Shown: positions 6,503 through 13,397, counted from the first letter of the stretch. The stretch: 16,577 nucleotides of DNA from Rhizobacter sp. (GCA_025359585.1 JANYFX010000071.1:1-16577); one strand, 5' to 3'. The notes: generated from the sequence alone by a model not told the origin. A program made the numbers and translations.

Positions 6503-7586
6503 CGGCGACCGCCTGGCCCATCTCGGTCGTGGTGGCCTTGCCTCCGAGGTCACCGCTGCGCGGGCCGTTCGCCAGCACCGTCTCGATCGCTTTCACGATC
6601 GCGTCGTGGGCCGCACGACCCGCGCCCATGCTGCGCGTCAAGAAGTCGAGCATCAAGGCCGCCGACCAGATCATCGCGACCGGGTTCGCGATGTTCTTGC
6701 CGTAGATGTCCGGCGCCGAGCCATGCACCGGCTCGAACAGCGACGGGAAACTGCGCTCAGGATTCAAGTTAGCCGACGGCGCCAGCCCGATCGTTCCAGT
6801 GCAGGCCGGGCCCAGGTCGGAGAGGATGTCGCCGAACAGGTTGCTCGCCACCACCACGTCGAAGCGCGTGGGCTCCAGCACGAAGCGCGCCGAGAGGATG
6901 TCGATGTGCTGCTTGTCGATCGCCACGCCCGGGTACTTCTGGTGCATCGCGTCGGCACGCTCGTCCCACCACGGCATGCTGATCGCGATGCCGTTGCTCT
7001 TGGTCGCGACCGTCAGGTGCTTGCGCGGGCGCGACTGCGCCAGTTCGAAGGCGTACTTCATCACCCGGTCGGTGCCGTGGCGCGAGAACACCGACTCCTG
7101 GATCACGATCTCGCGCTCGGTGCCCTCGAAGATGCGCCCGCCGAGGTTGGTGTATTCGCCCTCGGTGTTTTCGCGCACGATGAAGAAGTCCACGTCGCCG
7201 GGCCGGCGCGCCTTGCCGGTCTTGTCGACCAGCGGGCAGGGCACACCTTCGAACAAGCGCACCGGGCGCAGGTTGATGTACTGGTCGAACTCGCGCCGGA
7301 ACTTCAGCAGCGAGCCCCACAGCGACACGTGGTCGGGCACGGTCGCCGGCCAGCCGACGGCGCCGAACAGGATCGCGTCCTGGCCCTGCAGCTGCGCTTT
7401 CCAGTCGTCCGGCATCATCTTCCCGTGGGCCGCGAAGTAGTCGCAACTCGCCCATTCGATGGGCGTGAGCGCGAGCGCGATGTCGAAGCGTTTGGCCGCG
7501 GCCTGAAGCACGCGCAGGCCCTCGGGCATCACTTCCTTGCCGATGCCGTCGCCGGGGATCACGGCGATCTTGTAGGTCTGTGTCAT
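6492..7586 (-). CDS. dmlA: D-malate / tartrate dehydrogenase (decarboxylating), isocitrate dehydrogenase superfamily
   Basis: A 364-residue beta-decarboxylating dehydrogenase. The motifs I-P-G-D-G-I-G-K-E-V near the start, E-W-A-S-C-D-Y, W-G-S-L-L-K-F-R-R-E-F-D-Q-Y, R-E-N-T-E-G-E-Y, K-S-N-G-I-A-I-S-M-P, N-L-F-G-D-I-L-S-D-L-G and N-P-E-R-S-F-P-S-L-F-E-P-V-H-G-S-A-P-D-I agree closely with E. coli DmlA (YeaU) and with tartrate dehydrogenases. The family uses NAD and a divalent metal to oxidise and decarboxylate D-malate to pyruvate; related enzymes act on L- or meso-tartrate and 3-isopropylmalate, so substrate is not fixed by sequence. It is cytoplasmic. The ATG (complement of 7584-7586) is preceded by GGAGCG within the end of the upstream gene region, 17 bases after that gene's stop. 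It is the last gene of the pepP-cyclase-dmlA run. Confidence 0.9.
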   Translation of the reverse strand: MTQTYKIAVIPGDGIGKEVMPEGLRVLQAAAKRFDIALALTPIEWASCDYFAAHGKMMPDDWKAQLQGQDAILFGAVGWPATVPDHVSLWGSLLKFRREFDQYINLRPVRLFEGVPCPLVDKTGKARRPGDVDFFIVRENTEGEYTNLGGRIFEGTEREIVIQESVFSRHGTDRVMKYAFELAQSRPRKHLTVATKSNGIAISMPWWDERADAMHQKYPGVAIDKQHIDILSARFVLEPTRFDVVVASNLFGDILSDLGPACTGTIGLAPSANLNPERSFPSLFEPVHGSAPDIYGKNIANPVAMIWSAALMLDFLTRSMGAGRAAHDAIVKAIETVLANGPRSGDLGGKATTTEMGQAVAALI

Positions 7587-7603
7587 GGTCGTGTTCGCTC
7601 CGT

Positions 7604-9067
7604 TCAATCGAGGTTCGCCGACTGCGTGGTGCGCCGGTCGTTTTCGCCCGAAGCATAGAACTCGCGCTTGTCGGCGAACATGCGGTCGTCGGCGCGGCCC
7701 ACGGTGGCCTCGAGCCGCTCGCCTTCTTTGGAGGTGGCGCAGCCCATCGCCAGGCTGAGCGGCGCGCCGGGGTAGAACTGGTTGTTCAGCTCCACCAGAG
7801 AGCGCACGCGTTCCATCATCTGCTGCCCGGCGCGCGCGTCGGCACCCGGCAGCAGCAGCACGAACTCGTCGCCGCCGATGCGCGCGGCGCAGGTCGGTTT
7901 GTCGGCCAGCTTGCCCAGCACTTCGCCGGCGCGGCGCAACAACGCGTCGCCGGCCGCGTGGCCGCTCTGGTCGTTGGTGGCTTTCAGGCCGTTCAGGTCG
8001 AGCGCCACCACCGTCACCGGGTGCGGGCCCTTGCGTTCGAGGCGGTTGAGTTCGTCTTCGAAGAACGCGCGGTTGCGCAACTGCGTGAGCACGTCGTGCT
8101 TGCCCAGGTATTCGAGGTAGGCCTCGGCTTTCTTGCGCGCGGTGATGTCGAGCAGCGCCACCTGCACCAGCTCCCAGCTTTCTTCGGAGCCGGGCAGCAC
8201 CGAAAACTGCAGCATCACGTGGATGCGCTCGCCGTCGAGGCCGTAGTTCACCACCTCGCGCTGCTGGAACAGCTTGCCGTTCCACAGGTCGATGAGTTGT
8301 TCGGTGAACGCGGGCTGCATCTCGTCGCGAAAGATCTGGTCGAGGCTCTGCAGCAGCGTCGCCTTGTCGGGGGCGCGGAACATCTCGAGCGTGCGGCGGT
8401 TCACGTCGATCACGCGAATCTCTTCCATGCAGCGTTGCACGAACTCCGGGTGCACAGTGGTGACGGTGCGGAAGTCTTCGATGCCGCGCGCGCGCACGTC
8501 GTTCATCAGCCGCTTGATGGCGCTGAAGTCTTCGACCCACAGCGAGACCGGCGAGTCCTGGAACAGGCCGCGCGCATGGCGCTCGCTGTCGGCCAGGCGG
8601 TGTTCGGCGCGGGTGCGCTCGGTGATGTTCTCGATCGCCACAAGCACCCGGCCCCATTGCGCGTGGTGGCCCGGCAAGACGGTGCCTTTGACGAGAATTT
8701 CCAGGCGCTCGCCGGCCAGCGAGTAGTTGACAGTCTGGCTCGAAAAGCCGAGTCGCCCTTCCCACAGCGAGACCAGCTCTTCGATGTGGGCCTGCAGCAT
8801 CGCGTCGCGAAACACGCTGTCGAGGTTGGCCACCAGGTGCTGCAGGTCGCGGGCCTTGAACAACTCGAGCGTGCGGCGGTTGACCGAGACCACCTTCAAT
8901 TGGCGGCTGCATTCGGCCACGCGGGTCTTGTCTTCGATCAGGTAGCGGCGCAGGTCGGTGATGCCGGCCGCGCGCCAGCGGTCGAACAGCGTGTGCAGTG
9001 CGCTGTAGTCTTCGAGCCAGAGCGAGACCGGCGCCAGCTCGAACATCTCTTCGAAATCGGTGCTCAT
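7604..9067 (-). CDS. PAS-PAS-GGDEF diguanylate cyclase
   Basis: A 487-residue cytoplasmic sensor with no membrane helix. Two PAS-like units stand in tandem (about 5-155 and 165-315). They share a start (APVSLWLEDYSAL / DSPVSLWVEDFSAI), a middle (V-N-R-R-T-L-E) and an end (I-T-E-R-T-R-A-E / I-T-A-R-K-K-A-E). The GGDEF domain starts at about 325 (H-D-V-L-T-Q-L-R-N-R), with L-D-L-N-G-L-K, T-N-D-x-x-G-H-x-x-G-D and an intact G398-G-D-E-F402, so cyclic di-GMP synthesis is expected. The inhibitory RxxD site before GGDEF is absent (T-C-A-A-R there), which predicts little product inhibition. No EAL domain is present. The ATG overlaps the TGA of pepP (9064-9067, ATGA), pointing to translational coupling. 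The PAS ligand is unknown. Confidence 0.92.
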   Translation of the reverse strand: MSTDFEEMFELAPVSLWLEDYSALHTLFDRWRAAGITDLRRYLIEDKTRVAECSRQLKVVSVNRRTLELFKARDLQHLVANLDSVFRDAMLQAHIEELVSLWEGRLGFSSQTVNYSLAGERLEILVKGTVLPGHHAQWGRVLVAIENITERTRAEHRLADSERHARGLFQDSPVSLWVEDFSAIKRLMNDVRARGIEDFRTVTTVHPEFVQRCMEEIRVIDVNRRTLEMFRAPDKATLLQSLDQIFRDEMQPAFTEQLIDLWNGKLFQQREVVNYGLDGERIHVMLQFSVLPGSEESWELVQVALLDITARKKAEAYLEYLGKHDVLTQLRNRAFFEDELNRLERKGPHPVTVVALDLNGLKATNDQSGHAAGDALLRRAGEVLGKLADKPTCAARIGGDEFVLLLPGADARAGQQMMERVRSLVELNNQFYPGAPLSLAMGCATSKEGERLEATVGRADDRMFADKREFYASGENDRRTTQSANLD

Positions 9068-10455
9068 CTCGAGCCCTCCCGCATCAATCTTTCAATCTCG
9101 GTGGCGGCCACCGGCACGCCGCGGCTGATCAGCTCGCAGCCGGTTTCGGTGACGACGGCGTCGTCTTCGATGCGGATGCCGATGTTCCAGTAGCGCTCCG
9201 GCACCCCCGGCGCCGGGCGCACGTAAATGCCCGGTTCGAGCGTGACCACCATGCCCGGCTCGAGCTGGCGCGAAGGGGGCATCAGCACCTGGTTGCCCAG
9301 ACCGTCGGGCTGGTCGGTGGGCGCTTCGCCGAGCGACAGGTATTCGCCCACGTCGTGCACGTCGCGCCCGAGCCAGTGGCCGGTGCCGTGCATGTAGAAC
9401 TGGCGGTACGCCGCTGATTCGATCACCGCGTCAACGTTGCCCACGCTTTTGCTGTCGAGCAGCCCGGTGTCGAGCATGCCCTGCGCCAGCACCCGCACCG
9501 CCGCATGGTGCGCCTCGCGCTGGCGTGCGCCGGGGCGCGTGGCGGCAGCGGCAGCGTCTTGCGCGGCGAGCACGATGTCGTAGAGCTCGCGCTGCGCCGG
9601 AGTGAAGCGGCCGTCGGCCGGGAAGCTGCGGGTGATGTCGCTGGCGTAGCCGTCGAGCTCGCAGCCGGCGTCGATCAGGCACAGCTCGCCCGCGCGCAAC
9701 TCGGTGTTGCCGGCCGCGTAATGCAGGATGCAGGCGTTCGCGCCGGCCGCCACGATCGAAGGGTAGGCCGGGCTCTGCGCGCCGTGGCGGCGGAACTCGT
9801 GCAGCAGCTCGGCTTCGATCTCGTACTCGCGCACGCTGCCTTGTGGCGCGGCGCGAAAACGCGCGCCGCAAAAGCGCATCGCACGCGCATGCGCACCGGC
9901 CGAAATGCCGGCGGCGTGGCGCATCAGCGCCAGTTCTTCGGCACCCTTGCGCAAGCGCATCTCGGCCAGCAGCGGGCCGAGGTCACGTTGGTTCGCGGGC
10001 GCCTGCACGCCACGGCGCGAGCGCGCGCGCAGCGTGGCGAGCCAGCCGTCAACCTGCGTGGCCAGCGCGGCGTGCACGCCGAACGGAAACCACACGGCGC
10101 CGTGCCCGGCGAGCAACTCCGGCATCACGCTGTCGAGCGTGGCCACGTCGCAGGCATCGCTCACGCCGAGTGCGGCCGGAGCAGCGGCCGGGCCGAGGCG
10201 CACGCCGTCCCAGATTTCGTGGGCCGGGTCTTTCTCGCGGCACAGCAGGGTGGATTCGCCGCTCGGGGCCAGCACCAGCCAGGCGTTCGGCTCGTCGAAG
10301 CCCGTGAGGTAGTGGAACGAGCTGTCGTGCCGGTACGGGTGGTCGTTGTCGCTGTTGCGCTGGCGCGCGGGCGCGGTCGGGATCACGGCGATGCCGCCGC
10401 CTGCGGCCCGGAGGGCCTGCGCGAGGCGCGCACGCCGGTCTGAAAAAACGTTCAT
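9064..10455 (-). CDS. pepP: Xaa-Pro aminopeptidase (aminopeptidase P)
   Basis: A 463-residue M24-family metallopeptidase that removes an N-terminal residue before proline; normally cytoplasmic with two Mn ions. All five metal ligands are visible: Asp262, Asp273, His360 (in H-G-T-G-H-W-L-G-R-D-V-H-D-V-G), Glu407 (T-L-E-P-G-I-Y) and Glu430 (R-I-E-D-D), in register with E. coli PepP. The N-terminal creatinase-like domain includes R-N-S-D-N-D-H-P-Y-R-H-D-S-S-F. I chose the ATG at 10453-10455 because homologues begin at N-x-F-x-x-R-R-x-x-L; the frame extends 17 codons further upstream without family resemblance. There is no well-spaced Shine-Dalgarno (GAGG lies only two bases from the ATG) and a TACAGT box is six bases upstream. 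First gene of a minus-strand run with the cyclase and dehydrogenase. Confidence 0.96.
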   Translation of the reverse strand: MNVFSDRRARLAQALRAAGGGIAVIPTAPARQRNSDNDHPYRHDSSFHYLTGFDEPNAWLVLAPSGESTLLCREKDPAHEIWDGVRLGPAAAPAALGVSDACDVATLDSVMPELLAGHGAVWFPFGVHAALATQVDGWLATLRARSRRGVQAPANQRDLGPLLAEMRLRKGAEELALMRHAAGISAGAHARAMRFCGARFRAAPQGSVREYEIEAELLHEFRRHGAQSPAYPSIVAAGANACILHYAAGNTELRAGELCLIDAGCELDGYASDITRSFPADGRFTPAQRELYDIVLAAQDAAAAATRPGARQREAHHAAVRVLAQGMLDTGLLDSKSVGNVDAVIESAAYRQFYMHGTGHWLGRDVHDVGEYLSLGEAPTDQPDGLGNQVLMPPSRQLEPGMVVTLEPGIYVRPAPGVPERYWNIGIRIEDDAVVTETGCELISRGVPVAATEIERLMREGSR

Positions 10456-10461
10456 GGCCTC

Positions 10462-10467
10462 ACTGTA
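10462..10467 (-). promoter_or_regulatory. Candidate -10 box directly before pepP
   Basis: On the minus strand TACAGT ends six bases before the pepP ATG. A start of transcription at the usual distance would fall at or next to the ATG and give a leaderless mRNA. No -35 match is visible at 16-19 bases. The 97-base gap (10456-10552) also serves the divergent aldo/keto reductase. Confidence 0.3.
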
Positions 10468-10513
10468 GCGCGGCCCTCCGGCCCTGCTGGCGCCGGGGCG
10501 TGCCACTTTGCGC

Positions 10514-10519
10514 TAGCCT
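10514..10519 (+). promoter_or_regulatory. Candidate -10 box before the aldo/keto reductase
   Basis: TAGCCT, four of six to consensus, lies about 34 bases before the preferred ATG in the divergent intergenic region. A TTG-containing stretch (TTTGCG) is too close to be a -35. Weak evidence from sequence alone. Confidence 0.2.
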
Positions 10520-10552
10520 GTTTGTTTGTACCGACATCGAATGAGAACGAAC

Positions 10553-11533
10553 ATGCACTATCGACGCCTGGGCCGCAGCGGCCTGCAGGTCAGCGCCTTG
10601 TCGCTGGGCTCGTGGGTCACGTACCACAACCAGGTGGACACGAAGGCCGCCACCGAAATGCTTGCCGCGGCCATCGACGCCGGCGTGAATTTCTTCGACA
10701 ACGCCGAGGTCTACGCCAGCGGCCAGAGCGAGGTCGTGATGGGCCAGGCCTTCAAGGCGCTGAAGTGGCCGCGCCTGAACTTCATCGTCTCGACCAAGTT
10801 CTTCTGGGGTTTGAGTCGCGAGGGCAACACCGTCAACCGGATGGACACGCTCAACCGCAAATACCTCTCGCAGGCGATCGACGGGTCACTCGCGCGCATG
10901 GGCCTGGACTTCATCGACCTGGTCTACTGCCACCGCCCCGACCCGCACACGCCGATCGAAGAAACGGTCTGGGCGATGAGCGACATGATCACGCGTGGCA
11001 AGGCGCTCTACTGGGGCACGAGCGAGTGGTCGGCGGCCGAGATCCGCGCCGCCTGGGACATCGCCGACAAACACCATCTGCACAAGCCGGTGGTCGAGCA
11101 GCCGCAGTACCACCTGTTCCACCGCAAGCGCGTCGAGCAGGAATATGCGCGGCTCTATGAAGACATCGGCCTGGGCTTGACGACCTGGAGTCCGCTCGCC
11201 AGTGGCCTTTTGACCGGCAAGTACAAGGACGGCATTCCGCCGGGCAGCCGCGGTGCGATGGAGAGCATGGGCTTTCTCGGCGCGAGCCTGGCCGACCCGG
11301 CCAAGAAGGCGGCGGTGGTGCAGCTCGACGCCGTCGCCGCGAGCCTGGGCTGCAGCGTGGCCCAGCTCGCGATCGCGTGGGTGGCGAAGAACCCGCACGT
11401 GAGCTCGGTGATCACCGGCGCTTCGAAGTTGTCGCAGTTGCAGAGCAACCTCGGCGCGGTCGCGGTGATCGAGCAACTCACGCCCGAGGTGATGGCGCGC
11501 ATCGACGCGATCAGTGCGCCACTGGCGCAGTAG
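10553..11533 (+). CDS. Aldo/keto reductase, potassium-channel beta-subunit-like
   Basis: A 326-residue TIM-barrel oxidoreductase of the AKR superfamily. The catalytic tetrad is present: Asp49 and Tyr54 (F-F-D-N-A-E-V-Y), Lys82 (S-T-K-F-F-W-G) and His127 (Y-C-H-R-P-D). The R-R-L-G-R-S-G-L-Q-V-S start, the W-S-P-L-A-S-G-L-L-T-G-K-Y segment and the C-terminal V-I-T-G-A-S-K cofactor loop resemble the Kv-beta/YghZ group (AKR6/AKR14-like), which reduces aldehydes with NADPH. The physiological substrate cannot be read from sequence. I prefer the ATG at 10553, since the family starts at M-x-Y-R-R-L-G; ATG 10541 and TTG 10526 are in frame but add residues without family match. It runs divergent from pepP. 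Its last 23 bases overlap the end of the MurU-like gene on the other strand. Confidence 0.92.
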   Translation: MHYRRLGRSGLQVSALSLGSWVTYHNQVDTKAATEMLAAAIDAGVNFFDNAEVYASGQSEVVMGQAFKALKWPRLNFIVSTKFFWGLSREGNTVNRMDTLNRKYLSQAIDGSLARMGLDFIDLVYCHRPDPHTPIEETVWAMSDMITRGKALYWGTSEWSAAEIRAAWDIADKHHLHKPVVEQPQYHLFHRKRVEQEYARLYEDIGLGLTTWSPLASGLLTGKYKDGIPPGSRGAMESMGFLGASLADPAKKAAVVQLDAVAASLGCSVAQLAIAWVAKNPHVSSVITGASKLSQLQSNLGAVAVIEQLTPEVMARIDAISAPLAQ

Positions 11534-12239
11534 GCGTTGTCTGGTTCAGGGCCTGCAGCTGTGCTGGCGTGCCGACGTTTTCCCACGGGCCGCGGTAGAC
11601 CTCGGCGGTGATGCGGCGCTCGCGCATGCCCTCGAACAGCAAGGGACCGAGCGCGACCTTCGTGCCCGGCACGATGTGCGAACACAGCGTGGCGCGGCAC
11701 AGCGCGAGGTTGGCGTAGGTCCAGCGCTGGCCGTCGGGGCCAGGCGTGTCGGCCAGGCCGAAACCATCGGCACCGAGGCCGAAATCGCCCCGCGTGTGGA
11801 AGCTCGGGTTGGGCACGAGCCACAGGTGGGCGAGGTGGTCGCCGGCGGCGAACTGGTCTGCGGCCAGCGCATCGATCACGAAGCCAGGCGCGAAGATGTC
11901 GCCCGAGATCAGCCAGAAGCATTCGTCGTCGCGGTCGACCAGCAGCGGCAAGGCCTTGGCGATGCCGCCGGCCGTTTCGAGTGCACCGCCATGGTCGCGG
12001 CCCTCCATCGAATACCGGATGCGCAAGCCCCAGCGCGTGCCGTCGCCGAGCACCTCGGCGAGGCGTTCTTCGAGCCACGCCGTGTTGATCACGACCTCGT
12101 TCACGCCGCCGCGCGCGAGCGCTTCGAGGTGCCATTCGATCAGCGGCTTGCCGCGAACTGCGAGCAGCGGCTTCGGGGTGTGGTCGGTCAGCGGGCGCAT
12201 GCGTTCACCGCGGCCGGCAGCGAGGATCATTGCTTTCAT
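11511..12239 (-). CDS. murU: Nucleotidyltransferase, MurU-like (N-acetylmuramate-1-phosphate uridylyltransferase)
   Basis: A 242-residue sugar-phosphate nucleotidyltransferase. It begins with the signature M-K-A-M-I-L-A-A-G-R-G-E-R-M-R-P-L-T and then T-P-K-P-L-L, the nucleotide-binding motif of the family. G-D-I-F at about 115 carries a metal-binding Asp, and W-E-N-V-G-T-P near the end is typical of MurU-type proteins. MurU joins UTP and MurNAc alpha-1-phosphate to make UDP-MurNAc in the cell-wall recycling route that bypasses MurA. Its usual partner, the kinase AmgK, is not in the window. Hexose-1-phosphate nucleotidyltransferases are the main alternative, so substrate is moderately certain. 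The start is fixed by the signature. Upstream there is no close Shine-Dalgarno, and TAGACT lies eight bases before the ATG. The end overlaps the convergent reductase gene. Confidence 0.82.
   Translation of the reverse strand: MKAMILAAGRGERMRPLTDHTPKPLLAVRGKPLIEWHLEALARGGVNEVVINTAWLEERLAEVLGDGTRWGLRIRYSMEGRDHGGALETAGGIAKALPLLVDRDDECFWLISGDIFAPGFVIDALAADQFAAGDHLAHLWLVPNPSFHTRGDFGLGADGFGLADTPGPDGQRWTYANLALCRATLCSHIVPGTKVALGPLLFEGMRERRITAEVYRGPWENVGTPAQLQALNQTTPTAPVAH
11515..11529. terminator. Short perfect palindrome in the overlap of two convergent genes
   Basis: TGCGCC (11515-11520) and GGCGCA (11524-11529) pair around ACT; the 15-base palindrome is perfect except for its central base. It lies entirely within the 23 bases shared by the 3' ends of the reductase and the MurU-like gene, so it is also coding on both strands. 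No T-rich tail follows, so a role in ending transcripts is only suggested by position. Confidence 0.3.
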
Positions 12240-12247
12240 CGCTGCCC

Positions 12248-12253
12248 AGTCTA
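12248..12253 (-). promoter_or_regulatory. Candidate -10 box directly before the murU-like gene
   Basis: On the minus strand TAGACT ends eight bases before the ATG of the MurU-like gene, inside the 31-base gap to the hemerythrin gene. Transcription starting seven or so bases downstream would give an almost leaderless mRNA. No -35 was recognised. The gene could equally be read through from the hemerythrin gene. Confidence 0.25.
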
Positions 12254-12270
12254 GGGCCTTCCAGGGCCGG

Positions 12271-12858
12271 TTAGCCCAAGGCCGGCCCCAGGCCGATCGG
12301 TGCCGGCGCGGTCAGCACGATCTTGCTGAACAGCGGCCGGTAGATGTCCTCGGGCTCATGGCCGGTCAACGGGTCGCGGTTGGCGAGAAAGGCTGCGTCG
12401 ATCTGGGTCCAGTCCTCGGCGCTCAGGGTCTTTTCCGCGAGCGGCAGGATCTCGGTTTCTTCGAGCGCCATGTGCGCCAGGTAGAAGTCGATGTAGCGGC
12501 CGACCGATTGTTCGAACGCGTCACGGCGTGGCTCGCCGAGCACCTCGAAAGCGAGCAGGTCGTGCTCGAGGTCGCGGATCGCCTTCTCGCCGCGCGCATG
12601 GTCGCGCTCCAGCCGGTCGAGCGTGGCGCCGGCTTCGGGGGAACGCTCGCGCAGCTTCGGGAACAGCCACGCGCTTTCCTTGGTGTGGTGCAGCCGCTCG
12701 GGGAATTCGTCGACGTAGAACAGCATCGCGCGCAGCACGCTGAAGTCGGGCATCAGGCGCTTGCGGCGGTACTCGGTCAACAGCAGCGACAGCGAGCGAA
12801 GCATCGCCGACAGCGCGTTGTGTTCCTCGCGAATGATGGTCAGGGCAGCGTGGGTCAT
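12271..12858 (-). CDS. Hemerythrin-domain (HHE) protein
   Basis: A 195-residue, mostly helical cytoplasmic protein. Candidate di-iron ligands fall in the expected order: His13 (R-E-E-H-N), His57/His58 and Glu61 (R-L-H-H-T-K-E-S-A-W-L-F), His87 with Glu91 (R-D-H-A-R-G-E), and His129 with Glu133/Glu134 (Y-L-A-H-M-A-L-E-E). Such proteins bind oxygen, nitric oxide or iron, or sense them; which applies here is not readable from sequence. The ATG at 12856-12858 fits the family start just before I-I-R-E-E-H; there is no Shine-Dalgarno, and a potential stem ends six bases before it. It lies 68 bases downstream of speD on the same strand, possibly co-transcribed, and 31 bases before the MurU-like gene. 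Confidence 0.88.
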   Translation of the reverse strand: MTHAALTIIREEHNALSAMLRSLSLLLTEYRRKRLMPDFSVLRAMLFYVDEFPERLHHTKESAWLFPKLRERSPEAGATLDRLERDHARGEKAIRDLEHDLLAFEVLGEPRRDAFEQSVGRYIDFYLAHMALEETEILPLAEKTLSAEDWTQIDAAFLANRDPLTGHEPEDIYRPLFSKIVLTAPAPIGLGPALG

Positions 12859-12864
12859 GTGCGG

Positions 12865-12910
12865 GCTCGGTCGGTTGTGCCAGAGCCGAGCGTCGCACCA
12901 CAGGCTCGGC
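12865..12910 (-). promoter_or_regulatory. Three repeat arms able to form alternative hairpins before the hemerythrin gene
   Basis: The forward sequence contains GCTCGG (12865-12870), GCCGAGC (12885-12891) and GCTCGGC (12904-12910). The middle arm can pair with either outer arm, so two hairpins exclude each other in the speD-hemerythrin intergenic RNA. The arm nearest the gene ends six bases before the ATG. In DNA this rich in G+C, six- and seven-base repeats arise by chance, so a control function is only a possibility. Confidence 0.2.
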
Positions 12911-12926
12911 CGGCGCTTGCGCCAGA

Positions 12927-13325
12927 TCAAGCCGCGAGCACGGCCCGCCCGCGCTCCAGTGCATGCTGTTCGACATGCTGCGGCTCGAACGCTGCGATCA
13001 GTGCCGTGAGCAGCGCATGCGCCTTCGCCGAGTTGTCGCTGCCGAGGTTGCACACGTAAACGTCGAGCGTCACGGCGGCGATCTCGGGCCAGGTGTGCAC
13101 CGCCAGGTGCGACTCGGCCAGCAGCACCACGCCGGTGATGCCGACCGGTGCGTTCGCAGCGGCGCCGGGTGCGGGCTCGAAGCGGTGGAACAACTCGCCC
13201 ACCGGCGCCAGGCCGGCGAGGCGCACAGCACCGAGGCAGGCTTCGCGCAACGCTGCGGGGTCGAGCATCACGCAGCGCCCGGCGGGGCAGCCACGCAGGT
13301 CGGCGGTGAGGTGCAATCCGTGCAT
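12927..13325 (-). CDS. speD: S-adenosylmethionine decarboxylase proenzyme (prokaryotic class)
   Basis: A 132-residue pyruvoyl enzyme that decarboxylates S-adenosylmethionine, giving the aminopropyl donor for spermidine synthesis in the cytoplasm. The proenzyme cuts itself at Glu71-Ser72 in L-A-E-S-H-L-A-V-H-T-W-P-E; Ser72 becomes the pyruvoyl group. His77 and Cys92 (D-V-Y-V-C) fall at the same spacing as Ser63, His68 and Cys83 of the Thermotoga enzyme, so all key residues are present. The start M-H-G-L-H-L-T-A-D-L-R-G-C agrees with the family's conserved N-terminus, which fixes the ATG at 13323-13325 although no Shine-Dalgarno precedes it. It is divergent from tkt across 72 bases and upstream of the hemerythrin gene. 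It would supply the membrane SpeE-like enzyme encoded at 3268-4836, though the two are 8 kb apart. Confidence 0.93.
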   Translation of the reverse strand: MHGLHLTADLRGCPAGRCVMLDPAALREACLGAVRLAGLAPVGELFHRFEPAPGAAANAPVGITGVVLLAESHLAVHTWPEIAAVTLDVYVCNLGSDNSAKAHALLTALIAAFEPQHVEQHALERGRAVLAA

Positions 13326-13332
13326 GCGCAGA

Positions 13333-13338
13333 ATTATC
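13333..13338 (-). promoter_or_regulatory. Candidate -10 box directly before speD
   Basis: On the minus strand GATAAT, five of six to consensus, ends seven bases before the speD ATG. The transcript would start at or beside the ATG, consistent with the lack of a Shine-Dalgarno. No clear -35 is seen in the G+C-rich stretch upstream. Confidence 0.4.
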
Positions 13339-13359
13339 CGGTGCGTCGCGCTCGGCCCC

Positions 13360-13365
13360 TAAAAT
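13360..13365 (+). promoter_or_regulatory. Candidate -10 box before tkt
   Basis: TAAAAT, five of six to consensus, lies 32 bases before the tkt ATG in the speD-tkt divergent gap (13326-13397) and is one of very few A/T-rich words there. TTATCC at 13334-13339 is a poor -35 at 20 bases spacing and overlaps the opposite-strand box for speD, so the two promoters would lie back to back. Predicted leader about 25 bases. Confidence 0.4.
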
Positions 13366-13397
13366 GGCCCTCCCGCCCACCACGGACCCGCACGCGC

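Noticed and set aside
7580..9193. Long plus-strand frame opposite the diguanylate cyclase
   Set aside because: Shadow of the cyclase gene; its low-complexity Val/His/Leu/Ala sequence has no recognisable domain.
12876..12882. TGGCAC on the minus strand upstream of the hemerythrin gene as a sigma-54 promoter
   Set aside because: The required GC element of TTGC type is missing at the correct spacing.
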